This document shows, piece after piece, positions 1-6,247 of a DNA stretch of 17,568 nt; within the stretch, counting starts at the first letter, position 1, and every line of letters begins with the position of its first letter. Below the pieces are notes generated by a model. That model saw only the letters and a list, made by a program, of their open reading frames with translations, was not told where the DNA came from and made no database searches. This DNA comes from Candidatus Nanohalarchaeota archaeon (lineage in GTDB: Archaea > EX4484-52 > B79-G9). Where the stretch lies: NCBI GenBank assembly GCA_030594795.1, contig JAUVEK010000013.1:1-17568 (forward strand), in the 5' to 3' direction. The translations under genes and the position numbers were made by a program.

Positions 1-150
1 ACAGCGCAAAAATACAGGCAAAAAATAGAAAAAGACCTCAAAAACAAACCCCTTGCCCGTCATCTTCTCAAAAACATAATCAAACTAAGCGTATACCCCC
101 GCTTTCAGGCGCAAATCGCAGAAAAAGCAGAAATAATTAATTATATATAG
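1..150 (+). CDS. 3' end of an unidentified protein (partial)
   Basis: An open frame runs from the first base of the window to a TAG at 148-150, giving the last 49 residues of a protein whose start lies outside. The segment is basic and rich in Lys and Ile, predicted helical, with no Cys and no recognisable motif. Its codon use (A- and C-ending codons) matches the next gene on the same strand. The family is not recognised and no function is assigned. That it is truly coding rests on the open frame, the codon style and the following gene's orientation. Confidence 0.5.
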   Translation, partial: TAQKYRQKIEKDLKNKPLARHLLKNIIKLSVYPRFQAQIAEKAEIINYI

Positions 151-199
151 TCTAACAATCCAAATAATATCCTGTATAATTCTAAAAAGGCGATAATTT

Positions 200-1513
200 A
201 TGACAAAAAAAGCTAAAGACGTACCATCGGGAGAAAACATAAAGAAAATACCTAAACCCACGAAAAAAGCAGACAAGAAAGAGGCGCAGCCAGCGCCCGG
301 ACAAAAAAAAGGTGCGCCTCACCAGATGTCGCCTGAGCAAAAAAAAGAGCAGGAAAAAAGATTCAAAATAGCCCAGAAATTCACAAAAAGTATCATAGAG
401 AAATTCAAGCGCAGCGTAAAAGCAGTAATAGTCTACGGCTCAACAGCCACAGGAAAGCACAAGAAAACATCAGATATCGATATATTCGTGATCATGGATG
501 ACACAAAGATAGAGCAGGAGATTCCCCAGGAAGTCAAAGACCGGATATGGAACGAGATGCTGAAAATCGCAAAAGACACAGACAAAAATATAACCCTCCA
601 AGCATTCATGTTCATAACAGAATTCTGGGAAAACCTGAGGACAGCAGAACCGGTCCTCATCGCAATCCTGCGCTCAGGTGTCCCTGTATTTGACGTCGGA
701 ATCTTCATGCCAGCTAAAAGAATGCTCCAGCGCGGCAAGATCCCGACAACCCAGGAAGCGGTCCAGAAGAAAATATCTGCAGCCCCTCAGTTCGTGGACT
801 ATGCAGAATCAAGAGTGAAATCCACAGGCCACTACCTTGAGCAGGCAATGGCAACAGCAGGAAACGCGGCACTCATGTACATAGGCCGCATGCCGCAGAA
901 TAAGGAAGATGTGCCGGGTGCACTCGACGAATCTTTCGTAAAAGAAAATCTTCTTGAAGACCGCTACGTAAAAGACGCAGAAACCATCCGCATGTTCGCA
1001 AAAAACATAGAGCATAAAACAGGAAAAGACCTTGAAGGGATAGGTGCGGAGGCTGACAAATACATCAAGCTCACAAAAGGCTTTGTAAAAAGAATGCATG
1101 ACTTAATCGGGGAGCTCGAGCAGAGGCGAAAATCAAATATACTAATGAAAACATACAAGACATTCCTGAAAGCCAATGTAGGCGCGCTAAAATACATCGG
1201 GGTAAAGCCCCCGGAGTCCCTGAAAGACCTTCCCTTGGTCATGCAGAATAAGTTCCCTGACCTGAAAGACGCCTACACAGACCTTTTCACAGGCCTAACA
1301 AAAAATCTTTCCCTGATAAAAAAAGGCAAAGCAAAGGCAGTGCCAGAGCGCGACATATACCAGTTGAGAGAGCAGACAAAGACATTCGTAATCCAGCTCG
1401 GCAAAAAGCTGAAGGAACTGAAAGACAAAGGCGAAATAACACCTCCAAAAGACATGGGCGCAGACGGCCACCCAACGCTGAACCCGCCTGAAGACCCGAA
1501 AAAGAAATCATAA
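200..1513 (+). CDS. Nucleotidyltransferase-domain protein with C-terminal helical (HEPN-like) region
   Basis: This 437-residue protein has three parts. Residues 1-50 are a Lys/Pro-rich, probably disordered tail. Residues about 60-150 are a DNA polymerase beta-like nucleotidyltransferase domain with the signature GSTATG (from Gly80) followed by SDIDI (Ser91, Asp92, Asp94), which bind the nucleotide and metal. Residues about 190-300 are a helical region resembling the HEPN-type domain that often accompanies such enzymes, including an Arg205-x5-His211 pair. The third carboxylate expected on the later strand is not obvious; the equivalent stretch near residue 134 has Gln. The substrate is unknown; relatives include aminoglycoside nucleotidyltransferases and MNT antitoxins. 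The start at 200 follows a GGCGAT sequence at 189-194, a weak Shine-Dalgarno. A DUF1016 nuclease follows on the same strand. The domain is secure, the role is not. Confidence 0.8.
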   Translation: MTKKAKDVPSGENIKKIPKPTKKADKKEAQPAPGQKKGAPHQMSPEQKKEQEKRFKIAQKFTKSIIEKFKRSVKAVIVYGSTATGKHKKTSDIDIFVIMDDTKIEQEIPQEVKDRIWNEMLKIAKDTDKNITLQAFMFITEFWENLRTAEPVLIAILRSGVPVFDVGIFMPAKRMLQRGKIPTTQEAVQKKISAAPQFVDYAESRVKSTGHYLEQAMATAGNAALMYIGRMPQNKEDVPGALDESFVKENLLEDRYVKDAETIRMFAKNIEHKTGKDLEGIGAEADKYIKLTKGFVKRMHDLIGELEQRRKSNILMKTYKTFLKANVGALKYIGVKPPESLKDLPLVMQNKFPDLKDAYTDLFTGLTKNLSLIKKGKAKAVPERDIYQLREQTKTFVIQLGKKLKELKDKGEITPPKDMGADGHPTLNPPEDPKKKS

Positions 1514-1584
1514 TCCGGCAGGTTGACCAGAGTACAGCAATGCAGGTTTTCTAAGAACAATGCTGTCAGAGGGCAGGGAGTAAC

Positions 1585-2604
1585 ATGACTGAACTTATTC
1601 AAAAAGATTATGCGATTCTTCTGAAAGACATCAAGCAGCGCATCCACTCAGCCCAGTACGAGGCACTGAAGGCAGTCAACAAGGAACTCATTTCACTCTA
1701 CTGGGATATCGGGCAAATGATTCTCGAGCGCCAGGAAGGAAAGACATGGGGCAAATCAGTAGTGGAGCAATTAGCAAAAGACCTGCAGGCAGAGTTCCCT
1801 GGAATAAAAGGATTCTCATCGCAAAATTTATGGTATATGCGGCAATTTTACTCTACCTACTACAATAAGCCAAAACTCCAACCAATGGTTGGAGAAATTA
1901 GCTGGACCCATAATCTAATCATTATGAGTAAATGCAAAGACGACACCGAGCGCGAATATTACATCCGCATGACTCGCAAACTCGGCTGGACCAAAAACGT
2001 ACTGATACACCAGATAGAAAACCAGACTTATGAGAAGACATTGCTTAACCAGACCAACTTCGAACAAACACTTCCTGCTGAAATACGCAATCAGGCAAAA
2101 CTCGCAGTCAGGGACGAATATACGTTCGACTTCCTTGAACTTGGCGATAAGCATAGCGAACGCCAGCTTGAGCAAGCTGCTCTCCAGAAGATTGAGCCGT
2201 TCCTGCGCGAAATGGGAGGGATATTTTCATTCATCGGCAACCAATATCGTCTAAACATCAACGACAAAGAATATTTCATTGACCTCTTGCTATTCCATCG
2301 CCACCTGAAATGTCTGGTAGCACTCGAACTAAAGATAGGAGAATTCATCCCGGAGTATGTAGGCAAGATGCAATTTTATCTTGCTGCGCTGGATGACAAA
2401 GTAAGGATGGAAGATGAAAATCCGTCCATTGGCATTATCCTGTGCAAATCCAAAGACAAAACAATAGTAGAATACGCACTGAAAGAATCCAATAAGCCAA
2501 TAGGCGTCGCAGCATATCAGATTGTTTCAACCCTGCCAAAGGAGCTAAAAGGCCAGTTGCCAGCACCGGAACAGATAGCACTATTACTGGACGATGTAAA
2601 ATAA
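1585..2604 (+). CDS. DUF1016/YhcG-family PDDEXK nuclease
   Basis: This 339-residue protein matches the DUF1016 (YhcG) family in length and layout. Residues 1-150 form the N-terminal helical domain, recognisable by SLYWDIGQMI and WGKSVVEQLAKDL followed by FSSQNLWYMRQFY. Residues about 195-320 are the PDDEXK nuclease core: Asp233 in FIDLLLFHRH and Glu248-x-Lys250 in ALELKIGEF are the metal-binding catalytic residues, and Gln263 in KMQFYLAALDD follows as in active members. These proteins are presumed DNases and are often seen near restriction or mobile loci, but their physiological role is poorly known. The start at 1585 is preceded by AGGGAG at 1575-1580. The gene lies 71 bases after the nucleotidyltransferase gene on the same strand, with no clear TATA box between, so co-transcription is possible. 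The scattered distribution of the family suggests horizontal acquisition. Confidence 0.9.
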   Translation: MTELIQKDYAILLKDIKQRIHSAQYEALKAVNKELISLYWDIGQMILERQEGKTWGKSVVEQLAKDLQAEFPGIKGFSSQNLWYMRQFYSTYYNKPKLQPMVGEISWTHNLIIMSKCKDDTEREYYIRMTRKLGWTKNVLIHQIENQTYEKTLLNQTNFEQTLPAEIRNQAKLAVRDEYTFDFLELGDKHSERQLEQAALQKIEPFLREMGGIFSFIGNQYRLNINDKEYFIDLLLFHRHLKCLVALELKIGEFIPEYVGKMQFYLAALDDKVRMEDENPSIGIILCKSKDKTIVEYALKESNKPIGVAAYQIVSTLPKELKGQLPAPEQIALLLDDVK

Positions 2605-2659
2605 TGAAGCCTGCAAAGCGCTGTACAGTAATAACCCAAAAAATCAACTCTTTTGCCAG

Positions 2660-3931
2660 CTAGTCCTTGATAGCTGCAGGGCTTCCTCCTGCATGCCAGC
2701 TCATCCTCGGCCTCATCCTGAGTTGGATAATCCTCTCGGAATTGTCATCAAGAATAATAGCAGCTCCCTTTACCCTTGGAAGCTCGTCATAATAATCAGC
2801 AATCCCGTATTTCTGGTATGTCTGCATAGTGCCTGCAAGCGCATTAATATCATCACTTGACGTCAGTCTGTGAGATATCACAAGATCGCACTGCGAAATA
2901 GCTTCCTGATGAAGCTTGTTCGGCATCTGCGTCGCAAGGACAAGAGACACGCCAGGCTCTCTCCCGATCTTCACCCACTGCAAAAGCGGGCCTGAGGCAG
3001 GCGTAATCCCCTCGGCAGGCAGGAACTGATGCGCCTCGTCAATCAGCATCCATGTAATCGGCATATGCTGCGTCGCTTTCGACCCGCTCATGCCTTCAAG
3101 CTCCTCCTGCCTCCTCGCCTTCATCCTCTCCTCAAGAATCTTCCGCCCGAGCAGCCCCACGACGAGCGCGTTCACAGACCATCCGCCGCTCGACAGCCCG
3201 AACTGGCTTACATCAATAATAGCGATCCTGCCTGGCTTGATAATATCAAAAATAGAAGTACCCTTCGGGTTAAAAATACCCCAGCTCTCGGCAACAATGA
3301 ACCTGTTCATAAGCGCCTCCTTTGCCACATGGTCCACATTCTGCTCCTTTATCTTCTCAACAATATCGTTAAGGGAAAAATCATCCCGCTCATCATTCAT
3401 ACCTTTAATGACTCTCGATAGCAAAAGCCCCATCTCAGTGTCAAGATCAATATTGAATGTAAGCGCCCACGAGCCGACATCAAGTTCGCTTGGCTTAAAG
3501 CTGTACGTCCCGTCAAACGGGAGCTTATTCTCATTAAAAAGCGGCACCAGCCCCTCAGGAATCAGCGTATCAACAGGAAACCCCTTGGGCTTTAGGTGCC
3601 ACGCGGCAAGAAGCTGAAAATCGCGCTCATTAGGCTCTTTCATAGACCAGTAGATGCCCATCGTATCAATTATCAGCGCAGCCATATTCATCCTGATATC
3701 ATCTGGCTGGCGCGCAATCTCCTCAGCAATAGCCCCCATGGAATATGACTTACCTTGCCCTCTTTTCCCGAAAAGCCCGATAATATGCGGCGTCGCAAGA
3801 TCAATGCGCACAGAAGTCGTCAGATGCTGCTCCCCCTTCCTCCCGACATAATGCCTTCCGATAACCCCTGTCCCCTTGTTGCCATATTTCTCAAGGTCAG
3901 CCGGGCTTCTCCCGATGATAATCTCATGCAT
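2660..3931 (-). CDS. HerA-like (DUF87) ATPase
   Basis: This protein belongs to the HerA/FtsK-type P-loop ATPases, hexameric motors that pump or unwind DNA. A Walker A motif, GKRGQGKS, lies at residues 55-62 and a Walker B with DEAH at 298-301. The sensor-like stretch LVLATQMPN follows, and the C-terminal RMRPRMSWH resembles the tail found in archaeal members. At 423 residues it is shorter than canonical HerA, with only a short beta-rich N-terminus before the P loop. The start at 3931 (MHEIIIGRSP) is preferred to the upstream in-frame ATG at 3982, which would place the TATA element inside the gene. With the TATA centred 28 bases upstream, the transcript should be leaderless. No NurA nuclease is adjacent; two tiny genes diverge from the same promoter. 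The partner and substrate are unknown. Confidence 0.88.
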   Translation of the reverse strand: MHEIIIGRSPADLEKYGNKGTGVIGRHYVGRKGEQHLTTSVRIDLATPHIIGLFGKRGQGKSYSMGAIAEEIARQPDDIRMNMAALIIDTMGIYWSMKEPNERDFQLLAAWHLKPKGFPVDTLIPEGLVPLFNENKLPFDGTYSFKPSELDVGSWALTFNIDLDTEMGLLLSRVIKGMNDERDDFSLNDIVEKIKEQNVDHVAKEALMNRFIVAESWGIFNPKGTSIFDIIKPGRIAIIDVSQFGLSSGGWSVNALVVGLLGRKILEERMKARRQEELEGMSGSKATQHMPITWMLIDEAHQFLPAEGITPASGPLLQWVKIGREPGVSLVLATQMPNKLHQEAISQCDLVISHRLTSSDDINALAGTMQTYQKYGIADYYDELPRVKGAAIILDDNSERIIQLRMRPRMSWHAGGSPAAIKD

Positions 3932-3955
3932 AAGTATATTTATGGAATTCGTAAG

Positions 3956-3963
3956 ATATATAT
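3956..3963. promoter_or_regulatory. Shared symmetric TATA element for divergent genes
   Basis: ATATATAT is a perfect palindrome centred at 3959.5. It lies 28.5 bases from the first base of the start codon on both sides (3931 on minus, 3988 on plus), the usual distance from an archaeal TATA box to the start site. Both transcripts would then be leaderless. No other TATA-like element lies at the proper distance for either gene. Confidence 0.6.
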
Positions 3964-3987
3964 GTTTACCGCATAAATACACTAATT

Positions 3988-4161
3988 ATGAGACTTGAAT
4001 CAATCCTGAAAGATAAAGACGTCATGGACAACCTCTCATCCTTGCTTGAAAAACACACAGTAGGCACAGAAGTTGAGTTTGACGACACTGAACTGCTCAT
4101 ACAGGGCCACAAAGCCATCCTCAATGGCAGAGTAAACATTAAAATTCAGAAGGTAATCTAG
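3988..4161 (+). CDS. Small hypothetical protein (57 aa)
   Basis: An ATG at 3988 opens a 57-residue frame ending at TAG 4159-4161. The start lies 28 bases downstream of the TATA palindrome, so the message is probably leaderless. The protein has an amphipathic helix at about residues 1-24, then strand-like segments with alternating hydrophobic residues (VEFDDTELLIQG, GRVNIKIQKVI). No Cys and no catalytic motif are visible. The family is not recognised. The evidence that it is a gene is the promoter spacing, the codon style and the one-base overlap with the next gene, which together suggest a two-gene operon. The 57- and 74-residue products could form a complex, possibly working with the divergent HerA-like ATPase; this is inference. 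Confidence 0.6.
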   Translation: MRLESILKDKDVMDNLSSLLEKHTVGTEVEFDDTELLIQGHKAILNGRVNIKIQKVI

Positions 4162-4385
4162 TGGTAAAAGCAAAGATAACACTTGATGACAGGCATGTCT
4201 GTAGCGCACACTTAAAAGACAGCGCACTCCATCTGTCTGTAAACAACTTCCCGAAACTTCTCACATCGCCGAGATTTGTCAAACTGGCGCTCTCACTGAA
4301 AGCCGCAGGCAGCGAAAGCGCACCGGCAGGAAAGCCCCTCGTCATCAAATTCGACACCAACTTCATCAAAAGCATATTCAGATAA
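4161..4385 (+). CDS. Small hypothetical protein (74 aa), GTG start
   Basis: The GTG start at 4161 shares its G with the TAG stop of the preceding gene, and AAGGTAAT upstream can act as a Shine-Dalgarno, so translation is probably coupled. The 74-residue product begins VKAKITLDD and is a small mixed alpha/beta protein: strands near residues 2-8 and 20-28, a helix near 38-48 and a strand around LVIKFD (60-65). It has one Cys and is basic overall. No known family is recognised; KEOPS Pcc1, which has a similar size, was considered, but its hallmark segments are absent. The function is unknown. Confidence 0.6.
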   Translation: MVKAKITLDDRHVCSAHLKDSALHLSVNNFPKLLTSPRFVKLALSLKAAGSESAPAGKPLVIKFDTNFIKSIFR

Positions 4386-4394
4386 CCATCTTCT

Positions 4395-4676
4395 TCAAAG
4401 AATCATGGCCGTCAGCACAAAAAGAACTATCAGGACAAGAATAAACTTCGCAAACTGCGCCGCTGACCCTTCAAGGAACTTGAAAGTAATATACCCTATA
4501 AATGCAAAAACAGAAAGCACAATAAAAATCTCGATAGAGCTTGCAGTATGAACACCTTCTTTAAATATAAAGAATGCCTTAACCAACGAAGTGACAACAA
4601 TCCTGCTCGTATTCACCACACTCTGGATAACAGCAACAATCGCCACCCTGAAAACATCAATAATCTCGCGGATCAT
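4395..4676 (-). CDS. Small integral membrane protein
   Basis: Starting at the ATG at 4676 (MIREIIDVF), the 93-residue protein has an amphipathic N-terminal helix (about residues 3-30) and two clear transmembrane helices at about 48-66 and 72-93, separated by a short polar turn. It ends within the last helix. A TATA box at 4701-4707 is centred 28 bases before this start, which favours it over the in-frame ATG at 4715 that would overlap the promoter. No family is recognised and no catalytic residues stand out. It is transcribed alone, convergent with the two tiny genes ending at 4385. Confidence 0.6.
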   Translation of the reverse strand: MIREIIDVFRVAIVAVIQSVVNTSRIVVTSLVKAFFIFKEGVHTASSIEIFIVLSVFAFIGYITFKFLEGSAAQFAKFILVLIVLFVLTAMIL

Positions 4677-4700
4677 GATTTGTTTAGTGTTGAGCTTGCT

Positions 4701-4707
4701 TATATAT
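4701..4707 (-). promoter_or_regulatory. TATA box for the small membrane protein gene
   Basis: The element TATATAT is centred 28 bases before the ATG at 4676, consistent with a leaderless transcript. Confidence 0.5.
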
Positions 4708-4826
4708 CTTAGCAATCAATCCAATAGTTACGGCTTTTGCTATACTTATTCCATAGCGCAGTATTCTGCCAATAGAGCTGAAAGCAAAGCAAGAAGCTAA
4801 GCAACTACCCAATTCTGAGCAGTGTC

Positions 4827-5411
4827 TCAGATTAAAAAAAAGCAAAGATATCCGCTTACGCCAATCATGGCTCCCCACATAAGGAAATTATACCATATAA
4901 TTTTCGACCCGTCAAGCGGCGGAAACGGCAGCAGGTTAAAGACTGCAAGAAAACTATTAATCCAGACAATCGTACTAAAGAACACATTCTGGCCTGCAAG
5001 CGGCAGGAACAAAAGAGCAATCATGATATTCATCAGAGGCCCCGCAGCAGATATGAGCGCATTCTGCTTCGCGCTAAGGCCTATCTGCTGCACACCATGC
5101 GCATCCCTGTACGCAGTATATATCATCACCGCACCAGGCGCAGCAAACACAAAACTACCGCCGGTAGCTATCGCAAGGACAAGCGCAAACATAAGCCCGC
5201 TCTTCCACATCTGGTATCGCGCAAAGCACCCGTACTTCATAGCAACAAACTTATGCGCGAGTTCATGCGGGATAAAAGAAAGCGAGATGATTGCAGTAAT
5301 CATGACTATCATCTGGATATTCATCCCCCGGCCAATTGAAAAAATAATCCCGAGTGCAACGGCTGAAATCGCAAGCTCCTTAACTTCCTCTCTTGAAAAT
5401 GAAAAATTCAT
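4827..5411 (-). CDS. Site-2 protease-type (M50) intramembrane metalloprotease
   Basis: This 194-residue polytopic membrane protein has both hallmarks of site-2 proteases: the zinc-binding HELAH at residues 49-53 inside a hydrophobic segment, and NLLPFPPLDG near residues 159-168, whose Asp167 supplies the third zinc ligand. About five or six membrane segments are visible and no PDZ or CBS domain, so it is a minimal archaeal form. Such enzymes cut transmembrane segments of substrate proteins. The start at 5411 lies 4 bases after the stop of the upstream nuclease-like gene and is preceded by GAGG, so it is the third gene of a three-gene operon; the in-frame ATG at 5456 would overlap that gene. 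A short dyad (4814-4819 with 4826-4831) overlaps the stop codon. The natural substrate is unknown; the membrane-anchored nuclease next door is a candidate. Confidence 0.88.
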   Translation of the reverse strand: MNFSFSREEVKELAISAVALGIIFSIGRGMNIQMIVMITAIISLSFIPHELAHKFVAMKYGCFARYQMWKSGLMFALVLAIATGGSFVFAAPGAVMIYTAYRDAHGVQQIGLSAKQNALISAAGPLMNIMIALLFLPLAGQNVFFSTIVWINSFLAVFNLLPFPPLDGSKIIWYNFLMWGAMIGVSGYLCFFLI

Positions 5412-5415
5412 AGCA

Positions 5416-5763
5416 TCAGCCTCTGATCTCTTTCCAACAGACTTTCTTATCCTCAACCAGTCTTTTTATACTTTTCTGTCTGGGCGAAAGCACAGAATTA
5501 TTGAGCTTTATCTCGCAAAAAGTGATCTTATCATCCTCAAACACTACCCCGTCCACAGGATTCCCAATAAACCTGAACTTCTTTGGGTCAAACGGGAAAT
5601 CCTTTGAGAACGGGACCAACTGCTCAAATATCTGCCCGTACCGCGTGGACTGGCTCTGCTTCCTGGACAGTGTATCATTTAGTCTTCTCTGAAGCCGCGC
5701 AATGTATATGAAAAGCACTGCAACAACCGCAATCAAAACAAATATTACCAGTATTTCACTCAT
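5416..5763 (-). CDS. Membrane-anchored Holliday-junction-resolvase-related endonuclease (PDDEXK)
   Basis: The 115-residue protein has an N-terminal transmembrane helix (about residues 3-22), a basic linker (ARLQRRLNDTLSRKQSQS) and a compact PDDEXK nuclease core. Asp71 in NPVDGVVFED and Glu84-x-Lys86 in CEIK form the catalytic set, and SPRQKSI with Gln96 follows as in resolvases. It resembles the Endonuc_Holl family, described as related to archaeal Holliday junction resolvases, in which a leading membrane segment also occurs. The substrate is unproven. It begins 2 bases after the stop of the upstream gene and ends 4 bases before the start of the site-2 protease, so the three are almost certainly co-transcribed. 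The membrane anchor would keep the nuclease at the cytoplasmic face; proteolytic release is a possibility, not shown. Confidence 0.8.
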   Translation of the reverse strand: MSEILVIFVLIAVVAVLFIYIARLQRRLNDTLSRKQSQSTRYGQIFEQLVPFSKDFPFDPKKFRFIGNPVDGVVFEDDKITFCEIKLNNSVLSPRQKSIKRLVEDKKVCWKEIRG

Positions 5764-5765
5764 CT

Positions 5766-6161
5766 CTACATCCTCGACAATATTATCCAGGCATAATTCT
5801 TCTCTGCCACCACATACATTTCCGGCTGCAGATTTAGTGGTTTTGAAAACCGGGCAACAATGTTCCTGACATCTTCCAAATCACCTTCTATTTTCAGCTT
5901 CAGGACTATCTTCGCATTTAAAAGAAGCGCATCAATATGCTCATCAATAACCCCAAATACCCTGAATAGGCCCTGGTCAAGCGCGATTACCATCACATTA
6001 TACTTCCCGCTGACATCATGAGAACTCCTGTCATCAACAACTGCGGCATCAACCTTTATCCCCTTGAGATAATCAAGCTCACTATAATCCAACCCAAAAC
6101 ATAAGGCATCATTTGACGCCTCAAACACGCCTGTCTTCTCCTGGATTTCCCTTAAGCCCAT
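5766..6161 (-). CDS. Hypothetical protein, first gene of nuclease/protease operon
   Basis: The 131-residue protein starts at MGLREIQEKTG. The start at 6161 is chosen because a TATA box at 6183-6192 is centred about 26 bases upstream; the in-frame ATG at 6182 would leave no room for a promoter. It is soluble, acidic and mixed alpha/beta, with strands such as KVDAAVVDD, NVMVIALDQG and AKIVLKLKIEG and a C-terminal YAWIILSRM. No transmembrane segment or known catalytic motif was seen and no family is recognised. It is followed after 2 bases by the membrane-anchored nuclease and then by the site-2 protease, so it may be a regulator or partner of these; this rests only on position. Confidence 0.65.
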   Translation of the reverse strand: MGLREIQEKTGVFEASNDALCFGLDYSELDYLKGIKVDAAVVDDRSSHDVSGKYNVMVIALDQGLFRVFGVIDEHIDALLLNAKIVLKLKIEGDLEDVRNIVARFSKPLNLQPEMYVVAEKNYAWIILSRM

Positions 6162-6182
6162 AACAAGTATTATAGGGCACAT

Positions 6183-6192
6183 AATATATATT
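6183..6192 (-). promoter_or_regulatory. TATA box of the 6161-4827 operon
   Basis: AATATATATT is centred about 26 bases before the ATG at 6161, pointing to a leaderless operon message. It lies back to back with the plus-strand promoter of the U32 gene. Confidence 0.5.
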
Positions 6193-6216
6193 TGTTCTTA
6201 ATCCATTACCCAATGA

Positions 6217-6225
6217 TTTTTTAAA
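6217..6225 (+). promoter_or_regulatory. TATA-like element of the U32 gene
   Basis: TTTTTTAAA has its TTTAAA core centred about 25 bases before the ATG at 6248 and only about 20 before the ATG at 6242, which argues for 6248 as the leaderless start. Confidence 0.4.
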
Positions 6226-6247
6226 GGAATCCTCATAAACAATGACC

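Noticed and set aside
1532..1566. ACAGCA/TGCTGT dyad between the nucleotidyltransferase and DUF1016 genes
   Set aside because: It is a short stem with a long loop and no T-run; a terminator or operator call would be weak.
3090..3617. Plus-strand frame of 175 codons opposite the HerA-like ATPase
   Set aside because: The minus strand has Walker A and B motifs; the plus-strand frame is a Ser/Pro/Ile-rich shadow without promoter.
4684..4878. Minus-strand frame of 64 codons between the protease and the small membrane protein
   Set aside because: It starts inside the protease gene and runs through the promoter of the next gene; no Shine-Dalgarno. Only its last 25 codons look protein-like.
4822..5607. 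Long plus-strand frame (261 codons) opposite the protease and nuclease genes
   Set aside because: It is antisense to two genes with clear catalytic motifs (HELAH and LDG; D-x-ExK) and its product has no family features.
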